A DNA stretch of 64,000 bases from Serripes groenlandicus (GCA_031761405.1 JASEVX010000005.1:31235127-31299126), one strand, 5' to 3'. Positions 21,295 to 31,409 are shown, counted from the first letter of the stretch. Notes: generated by a model not told the origin, from the letters alone. Translations and numbers: made by a program.

Positions 21295-21392
21295 AATATT
21301 ATTTGCTTAGAAAACATTGGAATAAAGATGTGTAACATCTGAAAACTTTGAAACAAAGTTTTTTTACAGAGCTGCAGAGTTCTTTCTCACTG

Positions 21393-21699
21393 GGGCTGAG
21401 CCCCGATAGCTCAGTCGGTAGCGATGCGGGCTGTCAATCCAGGGGTTGTCTCAGAGTTCGAATCCCGGCTCGGCCAAATTTCTTTCCGACGATTGACAAA
21501 AGTCAATGTGACATGCGTCATTCGTCTCCCACCAATGGGCTAAGTCTATGTGGAAAAGCAGCCAGTTTCTTGGGAAGTTTGTTGTGTGGAGTACTGGTGT
21601 GAGAAAACCAGGAAATGCATGAGTAGGTGAACTGGCCGCCGTGATATAACTGAGAAATTGTTAAAAACGGCGTTAAAACCCAATCAATCAATCAATCAA
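21393..21699 (+). mobile_element. SINE B, full length, tRNA-derived
   Basis: Bounded by TCTTTCTCACTG (21,381-21,392 and 21,700-21,711). The head has GATAGCTCAGTCGGTAGCG (A box) and GAGTTCGAATCCCGGC (B box). The body carries TTTCCGACGATTGACAAAAG, GTCTATGTGGAAAAGCAGCC and GTGTGGAGTACTGGTGTGAG. The 3' domain GGCCGCCGTGATATAACTG / AACGGCGTTAAA is shared with SINE A, and the tail is (CAAT)n. Related copies: 17,405; 25,714; 42,065; 52,395; 53,561; 57,421. Confidence 0.93.
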
Positions 21700-21784
21700 T
21701 CTTTCTCACTGTGAGCAGTACAGAAAAGTAGTTTCAATAAAAAGGTTATAATATTCCATTCTTTACCAAAATATTTTCAATCTA

Positions 21785-22064
21785 CTGCAGAGGGATCACA
21801 GAAAAGTAGTATGTTTCAGGAAAAGGTGAGAATATTCCATTCTTTGCCAAGATATTTTCACTCGGAAAGACTAGCATAATGATGCAATGGGGGCTTCTTA
21901 TCTTATGGCATGTTAGGACTAATTTAAGGTTGACTTACACTATTGATTGGAGTAAACCAACTCAACAACACATTCATCTGAAAGGGGAAAAAACAGTTTG
22001 CCCGACCTCACTCTTTGGAAACCTGACCTACAGGACCTGTGCCCTTGCAGTGTTTAATTTCCCG
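21785..22064. repeat. Tandem array unit A (~290 bp)
   Basis: Begins GAGGGATCACAGAAAAGTAG and runs through TTCCATTCTTTGCCAAGATA, GGCATGTTAGGACTAATTTA and GTGCCCTTGCAGTG to TTTAATTTCCCG, where the DIRS-like element enters. Units B and C follow it at 28,247. Confidence 0.85.
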
Positions 22065-22083
22065 TTTTTATGTCAAAAATACA

Positions 22084-22238
22084 TTACCAGTCATTTAATA
22101 CCTGATATATAATCTCAACACCGTTAATTCATCCAGAAAAGAAGCTCGCGCAGCCATGCATAGCCCTCACGCGTGTGTGATACACACGGCCGCCGGTAAT
22201 ACCGGCGCACGGGCCATGTGACCCCCACTTTTAATTTC
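22084..22238 (+). repeat. Left inverted terminal repeat of DIRS-like element
   Basis: 155 bp with no mismatch seen against the reverse complement of 28,047-28,201. Contains GC-rich inner palindromes (GCCGCCGGTAATACCGGCGC; CACGCGTGTGTGATACACAC). Confidence 0.93.
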
Positions 22239-22866
22239 TGGACACACCAACTGACAGCTAAGAATTTATTTCATTTTTATATTTTATTTCTTGGTCTGTT
22301 TAAGGCATTCGCCTTAAACAAGTTATTTTCATTCAGTTATTCAACTACATTAACAACCTAACAACATAATTGTGTAAATTACTAATTGTAATTAAGTTGT
22401 TTTTTGTGAACACAACTAACTGAGAAGTCACGGGTGGGTTACCCCACCCACTATTTCAGTTACGTATCGGGTGCGGTAATGGCCATTCATTCTTTCAACG
22501 AAGTTATAGTTACACCGACCCTATTAGCGATAATATATTATTATCGCCTTGTATTACATTATGTATATTAATTAAACATGAACAATTTTGGAAAATATTT
22601 GTAAAATCTTTTTCATTGAAATACGTTCCGTGATCAACGGGTATAGTAGAAAATAAAAAATAGAAAAAAAATTATATTTTTTGTTGAATCGTATAAATTG
22701 TTTTGTTTCATATATATTCTATGTCACATAGTGGTGATCAGAGGCGTGACTCATAACGGCTGTATGAGACACGCGTCTGTCCTGTTTTGCGTTCACTAAG
22801 TACACACAGGATTCACCCTGTGAGTACTTCTCTTCCTGGCCTGCTTCCATTTGGAAACAGTCTGGG

Positions 22867-23034
22867 TTGAGGAGGACTCACAAAAGCTGGAAGAGTAAGA
22901 AGACCCCTAAAAAGGTTTCTCTTAGCTCTACGAGTGAAGCGGAGTTTGAGGGGTTCTCCCAACAATCAGACTCCGCGGCTGTGTTGAGTGAGCAGAAGGT
23001 CAGAGCTGTTCCTTCTTCACTCCGCACAACCGCT
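22867..23034 (+). pseudogene. Possible gag-like start of the DIRS-like element
   Basis: A 56-residue open stretch rich in Lys, Ser and Glu (KSWKSKKTPKKVSLSSTSEA, EFEGFSQQSDSAAVLSEQ) in the position where DIRS elements begin their gag-like ORF, on the same strand as the RT remnants. It has no ATG at its start (TTG/upstream codons only) and is cut by a foldback element at 23,035. The identification rests on position and composition, not on a motif. Confidence 0.3.
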
Positions 23035-23190
23035 CAGAGGTCCAGATTAGGAGGTGTAATCAGCTATTTTCCCCACAAATTCCCTCTTAGGAAACAAACC
23101 CTATGCTGTGGGTTCTCAATACCCACAGCATAGGGTAAGAGGGTCAAATGAGGATTTTAGACATGCATACGCCCCTTATCTGGAGCTCTG
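23035..23190 (+). mobile_element. CCAGATAAGG foldback element inside the DIRS-like element
   Basis: 156 bp, CAGAGGTCCAGATTAGG to CTTATCTGGAGCTCTG, flanked by ACCGCT (23,029-23,034 and 23,191-23,196). The core palindrome is CCTATGCTGTGGGTTCTCA followed by its near-perfect inverse. Confidence 0.88.
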
Positions 23191-23446
23191 ACCGCTCCCC
23201 CTCAGCTTCGGCTGGTCCTTCGCGGGACATGGAGGAGCGGATGGCAGCGGATGATGTCTGTTATTCCGTCGGGAAACAAAGGCCTTCGGGCCAGAAACCG
23301 TACGGACACAGTGATGGTTGGCCTCAAGAGTGAGCAACCGTCTGCTGAACGACATTATCTGACGCCAGGTGTTGGGGCTGACCCTTCGGGAGACGCCATG
23401 GGTCAATCAAAGGGAAACCTCACTGATTGGCCACCTCTAACACCAC

Positions 23447-25420
23447 ACTCTGCAGTAAGCAGTCTTCGGACGCTTACAGAGTGCCAAATTATAATGTCTG
23501 CGGACAGAATTCTTTGGAGACCGGTGATAGAGCAGCTTCACAACTGCCTATCATTAGTCAACCGGGTAATGCTTGCGAGCAAAACCTATATGACTCCGGG
23601 TAACCGGGTACCGGGCAACCAGTCAGTCATTTCGCCTAGGCGCGACCAGTCACCGGGCAAATCCGGCAGTCATTTAGCGATGACGCGACCGGTCAGTCAT
23701 TAAGCCATGACGCGACCGGGCAAATTATCAGTCAGTTTAACATGACGCGACCGGGCAGTGGGCAGTCAAGGTAACGAGCAGTCGTTAAGCTAGTACCACT
23801 CGTTCTTCGCACAACCGGTCTATACGGATATTCAAAACACTGGTCATTACGCACCAGGCTCAGATATCCAACCGTCTAACATCGGTTATAAGGAGTACAG
23901 GACAGATAAATCTTTCCTTTCTCCAAGGGGAATAGTGTTCTTCTGTAGGGATTACACTCCTCAAAAGAATGAGAATAGAAGAGTACGGATATTCAAAACA
24001 CTGGTCATTACGCACAAGGCCCAGATATCCAGTTATAGGTAGTACAGGACAGAGAAATGTTTCCGTGTCTCCAAGTGGAACATGGTACTTCTATAGAGAT
24101 TACACTCCTTCCCCGATACAAAGCTCCGTTTCAAAAGATGTAACGGATCGGTGATAGGCGGGTTAACCAAGCCTACCGGGATCAGCAATACCCACCTGAT
24201 GGGAATTCACTGTTCCCGGAAGGACACCTTTCGAAGAGGCAGTCCTTAGAAGGCAAACCCCCGATCGGAATAACTCAGGTTTTCCGTGAAAGGGAGGTCG
24301 AGACCGTCCCATACGGTTAGTTCGGCGCCGACGATCGATCCAGTGCGACCTCTCTCTACTGCGGAGAGAGGAGGTTCATATCACACGATCGACACCTTAA
24401 CACAACAATAAAGTACACCAAGATTGAATATTATTTTCAATCCCTTCTCTTACTTTTATAAGACTGTTGTGTCTTTCAGTTGAAAGACGGATTAGAGTCA
24501 AGCATCGTAGGGCTCGACACTCTCCCACCTCCTCGTCTGACGGGCGGGGGCGGGGGGGGGGGGGCAGTCCCCTTCAGATTACGAGCCGGCTGTAGAGCGT
24601 TGACCTCTACAGCAGAACATTAAGGAAGTACTTAGGGTGGTGCCTAATACGTTATGCCCGAAGGTTGACGCTTAAACGTCGTTTAAACCTATAATGATTT
24701 CGAGCAAAACCTACACTCTGCAGTACAGCAGTCTTCGGACTTCTACAGAGTGCCAAGTTATAATGTCTGAAGTTTTTGGAGACTAGTGATAGAGCAGCCT
24801 CACATCAGCCTATCATTAGTCAACCGGTCAGTAATGGTCAGAGGGAGCTACCATTACTGAACGTTCCCAGAGCTGGGTAACGAGCAGTCGTTAAGTCAAG
24901 TTGACTCCAACCGTTTTGTCAATATTATGACATAAGCATTGGACAACCGGGTGTTTTCGAACACAGCCAAGTGAAAATCTCCTTCGCAGAGTTGTCGTTC
25001 CTTACACTCATATGAATGTAATGAGTCGATAGTGCTAGAGAATGAGTCAAATGCCTACCGAGTACTCAATTAATCACTGGGCATAAACGGTTGTCGCGTG
25101 AACGTTCACAGGGCAGTCAAACTCTTAACTGGGCATAAACGGTTTCCGGGCAAACGGTCACCGTGAAAAGAAAAATTCAACTATGAATTCTTCGGAATTC
25201 AACAGTATTCCAATTGACAAATGTCCTCGGACACAGTCATTTGGAGATCGGGCAATGTCTTTAGACATAGCCAGTAAGGCACCGGTCAAACGGGTAATGT
25301 CTTAGGACATAACCTTTCGGCAGTCAATCGGGCAGTATGCTGGGACATAGCCGATTAAACAGTCGGCCATCGGGTATGGGGAGTACCGGTCAAATAGTTA
25401 TGTCGGTCCCCAGGGAGGAG
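23447..25420 (+). repeat. Internally repetitive CCGGGCA-rich interior of the DIRS-like element
   Basis: Short degenerate repeats built on CCGGGCA, CCGGTCA, CAGTCAGTCA and GATGCGCGACC-like words recur throughout. Longer duplications are also present: 23,447-23,575 is repeated at 24,712-24,830 (CAGTCTTCGGAC, GAGTGCCAA, TATAATGTCTG, CCTATCATTAGTCAACCGG), and 23,832-23,930 at 23,985-24,080 (CGGATATTCAAAACACTGG). No long frame is maintained. The original product cannot be named, and no tyrosine-recombinase H-x-x-R motif could be found by eye. Confidence 0.6.
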
Positions 25421-25713
25421 AGAGTGCGTCTCTAGGGACTACACTCCTCCCAAGTAATACCCATCGTACCAATTGTTGGGACGAGTCGATGTCCGACGGT
25501 ATTACATGGGAGAGATTCAGTTGATTTCATAAATCAATCCCCTATGCTGGCCTACCGGGATCAACCGTTCCCAGAGGATAGTCACTCTGTGAACTCTCTC
25601 TCTGTGAACTCTCTCATACGGGAGCTCGGACCGAAGGTTGATTCCATGCGATCTCATTCTTCTTCGGAAAAGGGATAAATTCCTCGATCATGAATCCTTC
25701 ATAGGATTCCTCC

Positions 25714-25873
25714 CACCAATGGGCTAAGTTTTGTGGAAAAGTAGCCAGTTGCTTGGGAAGATTGTTGTGTGGAGTACTGGTGTGAGAAAACCAGGAAATA
25801 CATGAGTAGGTGAACTGGCCGCCGTGATATAACTGAGAAATTGTTAAAACGGCGTTAAACCACAATCAATCGA
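25714..25873 (+). mobile_element. SINE B, 5'-truncated, inside the DIRS-like element
   Basis: Starts CACCAATGGGCTAAG and ends CAATCAATCGA, flanked by a perfect 15-bp duplication TCATAGGATTCCTCC (25,699-25,713; 25,874-25,888). The 5' truncation is typical of target-primed reverse transcription that stopped early. Confidence 0.93.
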
Positions 25874-26599
25874 TCATAGGATTCCTCCATGTCGAATCGG
25901 ACACTGACATTCCGGTCCAGAACCGGCTTTAGTCAATCCGCACGTCGTCGGGTAAAACCCACGACCCCGTCTTGTCTGACGAATAAGAGACATATCGGGT
26001 TCAGTGCTCCATCGGATGATTAACAATTTAGAGCTGGACTCTAAATAAACTATCATTAGTGGGAAGTTACTGCATTCACTGCGTCCATAGGCGCATTTCG
26101 GCGTATGCGGCAACATTGTTCACAGGGACAGAACGTACAGTGACTTCTGCAAAGGCATTCTTAGAAGCCCAACCTGTGAAGACACAAGAGACAGGCTAAG
26201 TTCGAGCCTAGCTTTCTGCTTCCGCTGGCCCTGCCTTATCAAAGCCCCGTACGGGAGCAAAGTTGGCATACAACCAAGTAGAGCACTGTCCCTAATCCGC
26301 GGCTATAGGGAAGCGCTCCTCTCTATTAAGCTAACAGGAATGCCATGGAGTGGGTATCAACCTTCCATTCGGTGGTTTCTACAACCGTCTTTCGTCTGGT
26401 TCCGGTGAAGACCGGAATAAGACTTATCGACTCAGATTGCGTCTAGTACGGTCGAGTAATAAAATGGAATGTTCCGTTTTATCAAGAACGCAATCCGGAA
26501 CGGCTGTCTGAGCGATTCTTAGACCAAACAGACACCTGTTACCACGTACCGGTTGCTTTTTCATCGAGGAATGACCGTCGATTCTTTGTAAACGGGGAA

Positions 26600-27440
26600 G
26601 TGTTCCTTTCAAACACTTCACTTCGATTACCTGCGTTTAGAATTAATTCCCAAAACGGGCAAGTCGGATCTATTCCCCTCAAGAGACTCGTTGTAGGACG
26701 TTTCTCGTTGAGCTGGCCCTTCGGACAGACTCGATTCGCTATAAGAGAATCCGATTACCATGTCCTGGATAAGGATCAGTAATTAAGGGAAACGGTCCGA
26801 TACATGCTTCATACTACACCCGAATTGTTTACAGTTCGGGGCAGTGTGTTAAATACTCATTACAGTACAGGGCTTAACTGACTAGGACATGTACATGATC
26901 AATAGAGTAGACAGTAGTCCTTCGATTGGCAATAATTATTACTCCCTGAATTGCCCCCATAATTCAAATGAGTCAACTTCCGGTGTCGTTATTCCCTTCC
27001 TGACAATGACTTCAGAAACACAGTATTGGCCCAGAGATCGTAGTTCAACGTTCTTCTGGCCTGCCTATCGACATAACCGTTACATCTTCATTAGAAGTAG
27101 ACAGTTCTTACCGATTGGTGTTTTTTAAGGTACGTCAATCAGTAATTTATGCTTACATTTGTTGCCGACCTCTCGCATTCAAGATTTGGCGATGAACACA
27201 ACAATTATTGTTCGATGCTCCAATGCGCTTAACTTCAAAGTTCAGATCCATTTCTCTCCAAACTTTTACGTTCTTCGGAAGCGGCCGCTTCTTAAGTTAT
27301 AAACTGAGACTTAAATTCGTCTTGCTTGGCGAACACTATCAGGGAAGTGAGTTCTTTGCTTTCAGTAAAAACGAATTTCATCAGGTTTTACAGCCGTATG
27401 GTTATTCAACCGTTCTTATAAACCTGTATTCCTACTGAGA
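26600..27440 (+). pseudogene. Degraded DIRS-type reverse transcriptase/RNase H
   Basis: Remnants on the plus strand, in the order expected for a DIRS RT. FSLSWPFGQTRFA near 26,700 resembles the LPFGL-x-x-AP palm motif. RVDSSPSIGNNYYSLN near 26,905 resembles the catalytic IDDS line. SSGLPIDITVTSS near 27,055 resembles the FLGF-x-x-DS line. LFDAPMRLTSKF at 27,208 resembles the FDAPM-x-L line after the thumb. They sit in different frames with stops between, and the second catalytic Asp is Ser, so no active enzyme is encoded. Each match is weak; order, spacing and the ICR downstream make the call credible. Confidence 0.45.
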
Positions 27441-27890
27441 CCAAGTTGCCTTTGGTGCTTCCTAACCCATCACATTTCACAACCTTTCTGTGAACTGTGT
27501 TCCCTTAGATATAACCTGATCTTGTACCCTGTCAAGGGTCTTAAGTTCTATATAAAACATTCGAGGGCTGTAAGAGCCACAGTAGGGGTTATTCAACCTC
27601 AGGTAGGAGAAGGATATGTCAGCAGCGTATTCAAACACTGGATATCCTATTCCTTTAATTAGTAATAAGATCCTTCTGATAAAGTCTTAAAACGTTTCAA
27701 TCAGAAATTATTCCTCTCTGGACACACAAGTGGACTCTCAGCGAGTACTTACCTAATTAATACACAAATTACTAAATACATAAACAGTTGTGTTTATATT
27801 TAGTAGTACCGTAGGTACTCTTACCAAGTGCTACGATTTCTCGGGACCGGCATTGTGTTGGACGATCCTCCCGACCGATGCTGCAAAGTC

Positions 27891-27986
27891 ATCAGGTATT
27901 AAATGACTGGTAATGTATTTTTGACATAAAAATGAAGTTTTTTAAAGTAAAACATATTTTTATTAGAAAATACTTACCAGTCATTT
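27891..27986. repeat. Internal complementary region (ICR)
   Basis: 27,891-27,932 is the exact reverse complement of 22,065-22,106, and 27,933-27,986 the exact reverse complement of 28,189-28,242, joined with nothing between. In DIRS elements this region templates joining of the ends into a circle. Confidence 0.93.
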
Positions 27987-28046
27987 CAGATTCCCGCCTC
28001 CCAACCCCGCGTCGTCACCCAACACTAAACGCTGCAAGTTAACGGT

Positions 28047-28201
28047 GAAATTAAAAGTGGGGGTCACATGGCCCGTGCGCCGGTATTACCGGCGGCCGTG
28101 TGTATCACACACGCGTGAGGGCTATGCATGGCTGCGCGAGCTTCTTTTCTGGATGAATTAACGGTGTTGAGATTATATATCAGGTATTAAATGACTGGTA
28201 A
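28047..28201 (-). repeat. Right inverted terminal repeat of DIRS-like element
   Basis: Reverse complement of the left repeat with no mismatch seen. Followed by the 41-nt right extension ending AACTTCA before the T run. Confidence 0.93.
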
Positions 28202-28246
28202 GTATTTTCTAATAAAAATATGTTTTACTTTAAAAAACTTCATTTT

Positions 28247-28534
28247 CCTCAGAAAAGTGGCATATTTCAGGATAAGGTTAAAATATTCCATTCTTTGCTA
28301 AGATATTTTCACTCCGAAGGACTAGCATATGATGATGGAATGGGGCTTCTTATCTAATGGCATGTTAGGACTAATTTAAGGTTGACTTACACTATTGATT
28401 TGAAGTAAACCCAACTCCAACAACACATTCACCTGAAAGAGGAAAAACAGTTTGCCCGACACTTTTAAGCCTCACTCTTGGGGAAACCTGACTTACAGGA
28501 CTTGTGCCCTTGCAGTGTCTAATTTCCTCTTTTT
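28247..28534. repeat. Tandem array unit B
   Basis: CCTCAGAAAAGTGGCATATT to TCTAATTTCCTCTTTTT, about 288 bp, similar throughout to units A and C. The junction with unit C is the uninterrupted form of the DIRS insertion site. Confidence 0.88.
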
Positions 28535-29735
28535 CACAGAAAAGTAGTTTGTTTCAGGAAAAGGTTAGAATATTCTATTCTTTGCCAAGATATTTTTACT
28601 CGGAAGGACTAGCATATGATGGAATGGGGCTTCTTATCTGATGGCATGTTAGGACTAATTATACCCCCAAAAAACAAACCACTGGGTGGAATTCAATAAA
28701 ATATTACATGAAGCTTCTATACCAAGAGGAGATGTGCATACCCTAAAGATCTTACAATTGCCTGTTATTTTACAGAGTTATGGCCCTTTTACTTATTAAG
28801 TTGTTGGTCATATTTTGTCCTGCCTATTTCTTACAAACCACTGGGTGGAATTCAATAACATTTAACATGAAGCTTCTATACCAAGAGGAGATGTGCATAT
28901 CATAAAGGTCTTACAATTGCATGTTATTTTGCAGAGTTATGGCCCTTTTGTTGGTCGGTCGGAAGCCATATTTTGAATCAAGGTGCTGTTTTGGGGGTAT
29001 TTATCATCTTCAGTGATATATTGTTTTTTGTCCTGGGCGTCTGTCTGTCTGTCCTTCTGTCTGTCTGTCCGTCTGTCCGAAATCGTGTCCGCTCCATATC
29101 TCCAAGACTGCTTGAAGGATTTTCATGAAACTTGTGTCAGATGTTCACCTCATGAAGGCGATGTGCAGAACCCATGTCCCGACCATACAGGTTCAATGTC
29201 AAGGTCAGACTTGAAGGTCAAAGGTTTGAGCCTTAATTTCGTGTCCGCTCCATATCTCCAAAACGGCTTGAAGAATTTTCATGAAACTTGTGTCAGATGT
29301 TCACCTCACGAAGGCGATGTGCAGAACCCATGTTCCGACCATACCGGTTCAAGGTCAAGGTCAGGCTTGAAGGTCAAAGGTTTGAGCCTGTTTTTCGTGT
29401 CCGCTCCATATCTCCAAAACGGCTTGAAGGATTTTCATGAAACTTGTGTCAGATGTTCACCTCATCAAGGTGATGTGCAGAACCCATTGTCTGCTTTATA
29501 GGTTGGAATGTTTTGAGAGATTTTGACAGATATTTGAGGGGGAGACATCTGTTTTTTCAAAAACAATTCTAGTTTAAAGTTTACTTACAGTATTGGTTGG
29601 AGTGAACCAACTCAACAACACATTCATCTGAAAGGGGAAAAAAACAATTTGCCCGACACGTTTTAGCCTCACTGTTGGGAAACCTGACCTACAAGGACCT
29701 GTGCCCTTGCAGTGTTTAATTTCCCCTTTTCCACT
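28535..29735. repeat. Tandem array unit C, split by a composite element
   Basis: 28,535-28,660 and 29,578-29,735 together make one unit. The break falls at GGACTAATT/TAAAGTTTACTT, which is GGACTAATTTAAGGTTGACT in units A and B. Confidence 0.82.
28661..29577 (+). mobile_element. Composite hairpin-ended element (ATACCCCC type fused to GTCTGTC type)
   Basis: First part 28,661-29,018: ATACCCCCAAAAAACAAACC, two units of about 170 bp (CCACTGGGTGGAATTCAATA, ATGAAGCTTCTATACCAAGA), then TTTGGGGGTATTTATCATCTTCAGTGATAT. Second part: a CTGTCTGTCCGTC tract and about three units of 150 bp (TCCGCTCCATATCTCCAA, ATTTTCATGAAACTTGTGTC, AAGGTCAAGGTCAGGCTTGA) ending GGGGAGACATCTG and AATTCTAGTTTA. The 172-codon open frame at 28,983 follows from a unit length divisible by three and is not taken as a gene. 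Confidence 0.75.
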
Positions 29736-30149
29736 TTCAACAAATTTGCTGTGGACTCAGGACTCTTAAAACCTCATTGCAGAAAAATAGTATAAGTATA
29801 ATTTGCTCGAAGAAAACCAACCTTAACGTAATTATTACACATGTGGAGAACTACCAGCTTGGCTGCATTCACGTTAACCCTTTTGCATGTGAAGACGATT
29901 TCTGACGTAAGGGTAAATTCATTTTATATTCCGATGAAAAATTTATTTGATTATATACAGATTCAAATATATTGTCTCCTCTAAACAGAAAGAAGTCTTT
30001 CCTTGTTTGAGCCAATTGAATTACAGAGTTCTGTTGGGGGAAAAATTTGATATCTATTGATCAACAACAATTAAGGCGGTATCTTCATTGATTTCGCCAC
30101 AACCAAATGTCAAAAAATAGATTTCTTTCAAGAAAATTTGCTCTACTCT
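29736..30149. other. Mostly unassigned; MITE 5' scrap at 29,875
   Basis: GTTAACCCTTTTGCATGTGA then ACGATTTCTGACG looks like the first 40 bp of a TTAA-MITE. The rest shows nothing recognisable. Confidence 0.45.
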
Positions 30150-30393
30150 TTCCAATATACAAACCCATTTGCTGCACATGTAGTCAACCTTTGAAAATAT
30201 TATGACATTAAAAGTTATTGCTCATATACAGCAATTTCTTCTTTGGCCACAATGTTTTTAAATCTATTTAATAAGTAGAGAATTTTTCCATAGGGATTTT
30301 CTTTGTCCGGCGTCTGTCTGTCTTCACACTTTTTTGTCACACTTTCAATGAGCCGGTGCAGGTGACACAGATGTGTTGTATGTGGGAAAGGGT
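30150..30393. mobile_element. TTAA-MITE, degenerate
   Basis: A worn left end, central GCAATTTCTTCTTTGGCCAC, and a good right end GTATGTGGGAAAGGGTTAG. Confidence 0.6.
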
Positions 30394-30549
30394 TAGTAAT
30401 TGTGTAAACTAGAGGTTTATACAGCCTATGCTGAAAGTGTCTATCTTTCCATATCATTAGAAACAAATGTCTCTTATTTATATAAAGAGATTGAAGAGTA
30501 TAACAGCCTATTCAAAGTGTCATAATATAGAAATTTTCCAATTTTTGCA

Positions 30550-30763
30550 TTTTCCCTCATACAACAAATCTGCAGCGGACAACTTTGATTATGTTTTTTG
30601 TTAAAAAACTCTGAAAATCTATATATATAAGCACGTCCCTGAAACATATTGAATAGAGTCAAAAACATTATGGCAAAAAGAGATTGCTAATTTCCCGCTT
30701 TGCCACTGCATTTCAAAAAGTCTGCTGCTGATGCGTCAAATTACTTCTGTTAGTGGGAAAGGG
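30550..30763. mobile_element. TTAA-MITE, degenerate
   Basis: TTTTCCCTCATACAACAAAT with CTGCAGCGGACAAC at the left and TTAGTGGGAAAGGGTAAA at the right. Flanking TTAA is lost. From 30,770 to 31,190 nothing else is recognised. Confidence 0.65.
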
Positions 30764-31196
30764 TAAAATCTAAAAGCAGCATAAGGTATGTCAGGAGGAA
30801 TGGATTTACGTAGTTGAAATCTGAAGCTCATTTAGTCTCCATAATTAATGCATGCTACATTCCCTGTGTTCTCACATCATTATTGGTGAAAACATGCATG
30901 AAACTGGGTAATTTTACTTCTTATAGGAACATAAAAAAACAGTTTCTTGAATTATTTCTGTGCTGGTGGCGACCATCGCGAGATAACAATTTATTGCTTT
31001 TCCCTCCTTTTTTTTTTTCTCTTTCTCTACACATTTAATGGTTATGTCTGGAAATAGGAAAATGGAAAATAAATGGATTTTTACAATTATTAAATATATT
31101 AATATTATATTGTTTTAGGTAAGGAAGAAAACATTTTTGGATGAGTAGTAATTTCTTAAAATGAGCAGTTGTACCTTTTCTCACAAAGTGTTCAAC

Positions 31197-31409
31197 CCTT
31201 TCCCACCTATAGACCCATTTTGACGCATCAGACGACTTTTGAAAACATGATGACAAAAGGAGAATTTGCTCAAAACGACAATTTCTCCTTCTGCCACCAT
31301 GTTTTTGACTTAATACAATAGTTACAATTTCATTAGTAGATATTTTCAATAATTTTGGTTTGATCATTTCCAAGTTGTCTGCTGCAGATTTGCTGTATGT
31401 GGGAAAGGG
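31197..31409. mobile_element. TTAA-MITE, CACCTA subtype
   Basis: CCCTTTCCCACCTATAGACC to GTGGGAAAGGG with TTAA at 31,410-31,413. The left flank is TCAA. Like the 40,943 copy it has CACCT after the terminal block. Confidence 0.82.

Larger units (their letters stand above)
22065..28242 (+). mobile_element. DIRS-like tyrosine-recombinase retroelement
   Basis: The family replicates by reverse transcription into a circle that a tyrosine recombinase inserts without a target duplication. Diagnostic layout seen here: 155-bp inverted terminal repeats (22,084-22,238 and 28,047-28,201) with no difference found; unique end extensions (22,065-22,083 and 28,202-28,242); and an internal complementary region (27,891-27,986) made of the complement of the left end (42 nt, 22,065-22,106) fused directly to the complement of the right end (54 nt, 28,189-28,242). 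Insertion is at a T run: GTTTTT at the left and TTTTCC at the right, with a matching empty site at 28,521-28,540 in the next array unit. The coding region is degraded: a gag-like start near 22,867, RT motifs at 26,600-27,440, and no YR found. A foldback element (23,035) and a SINE (25,714) lie inside it. Interior GC is higher than in the flanks. Confidence 0.85.

Noticed and set aside
21405..21478. A tRNA gene near 21.4 kb
   Set aside because: It is the head of SINE B, bounded by a 12-bp duplication and followed by the SINE body.
23251..23703. 150-codon frame as a separate gene
   Set aside because: It lies across the repetitive interior of the DIRS-like element, overlaps other frames and has no recognisable domain; kept only as part of the element.
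25874..26116. Minus-strand frame as an RT or RNase H fragment
   Set aside because: Some resemblance to an AEMRL-type line was noticed, but the direction is opposite to the RT remnants and to the position of the ICR, and no second motif supports it.
22065..28242. Reading the 6-kb element as a simple foldback or DDE transposon
   Set aside because: The fused complement of both ends at 27,891-27,986 and the absence of a target duplication fit DIRS and are not expected for TIR transposons.
28983..29501. 172-codon frame, Cys/His-rich repeats
   Set aside because: Lies in tandem units of a mobile element with a period divisible by three; the same kind of unit elsewhere is full of stops.
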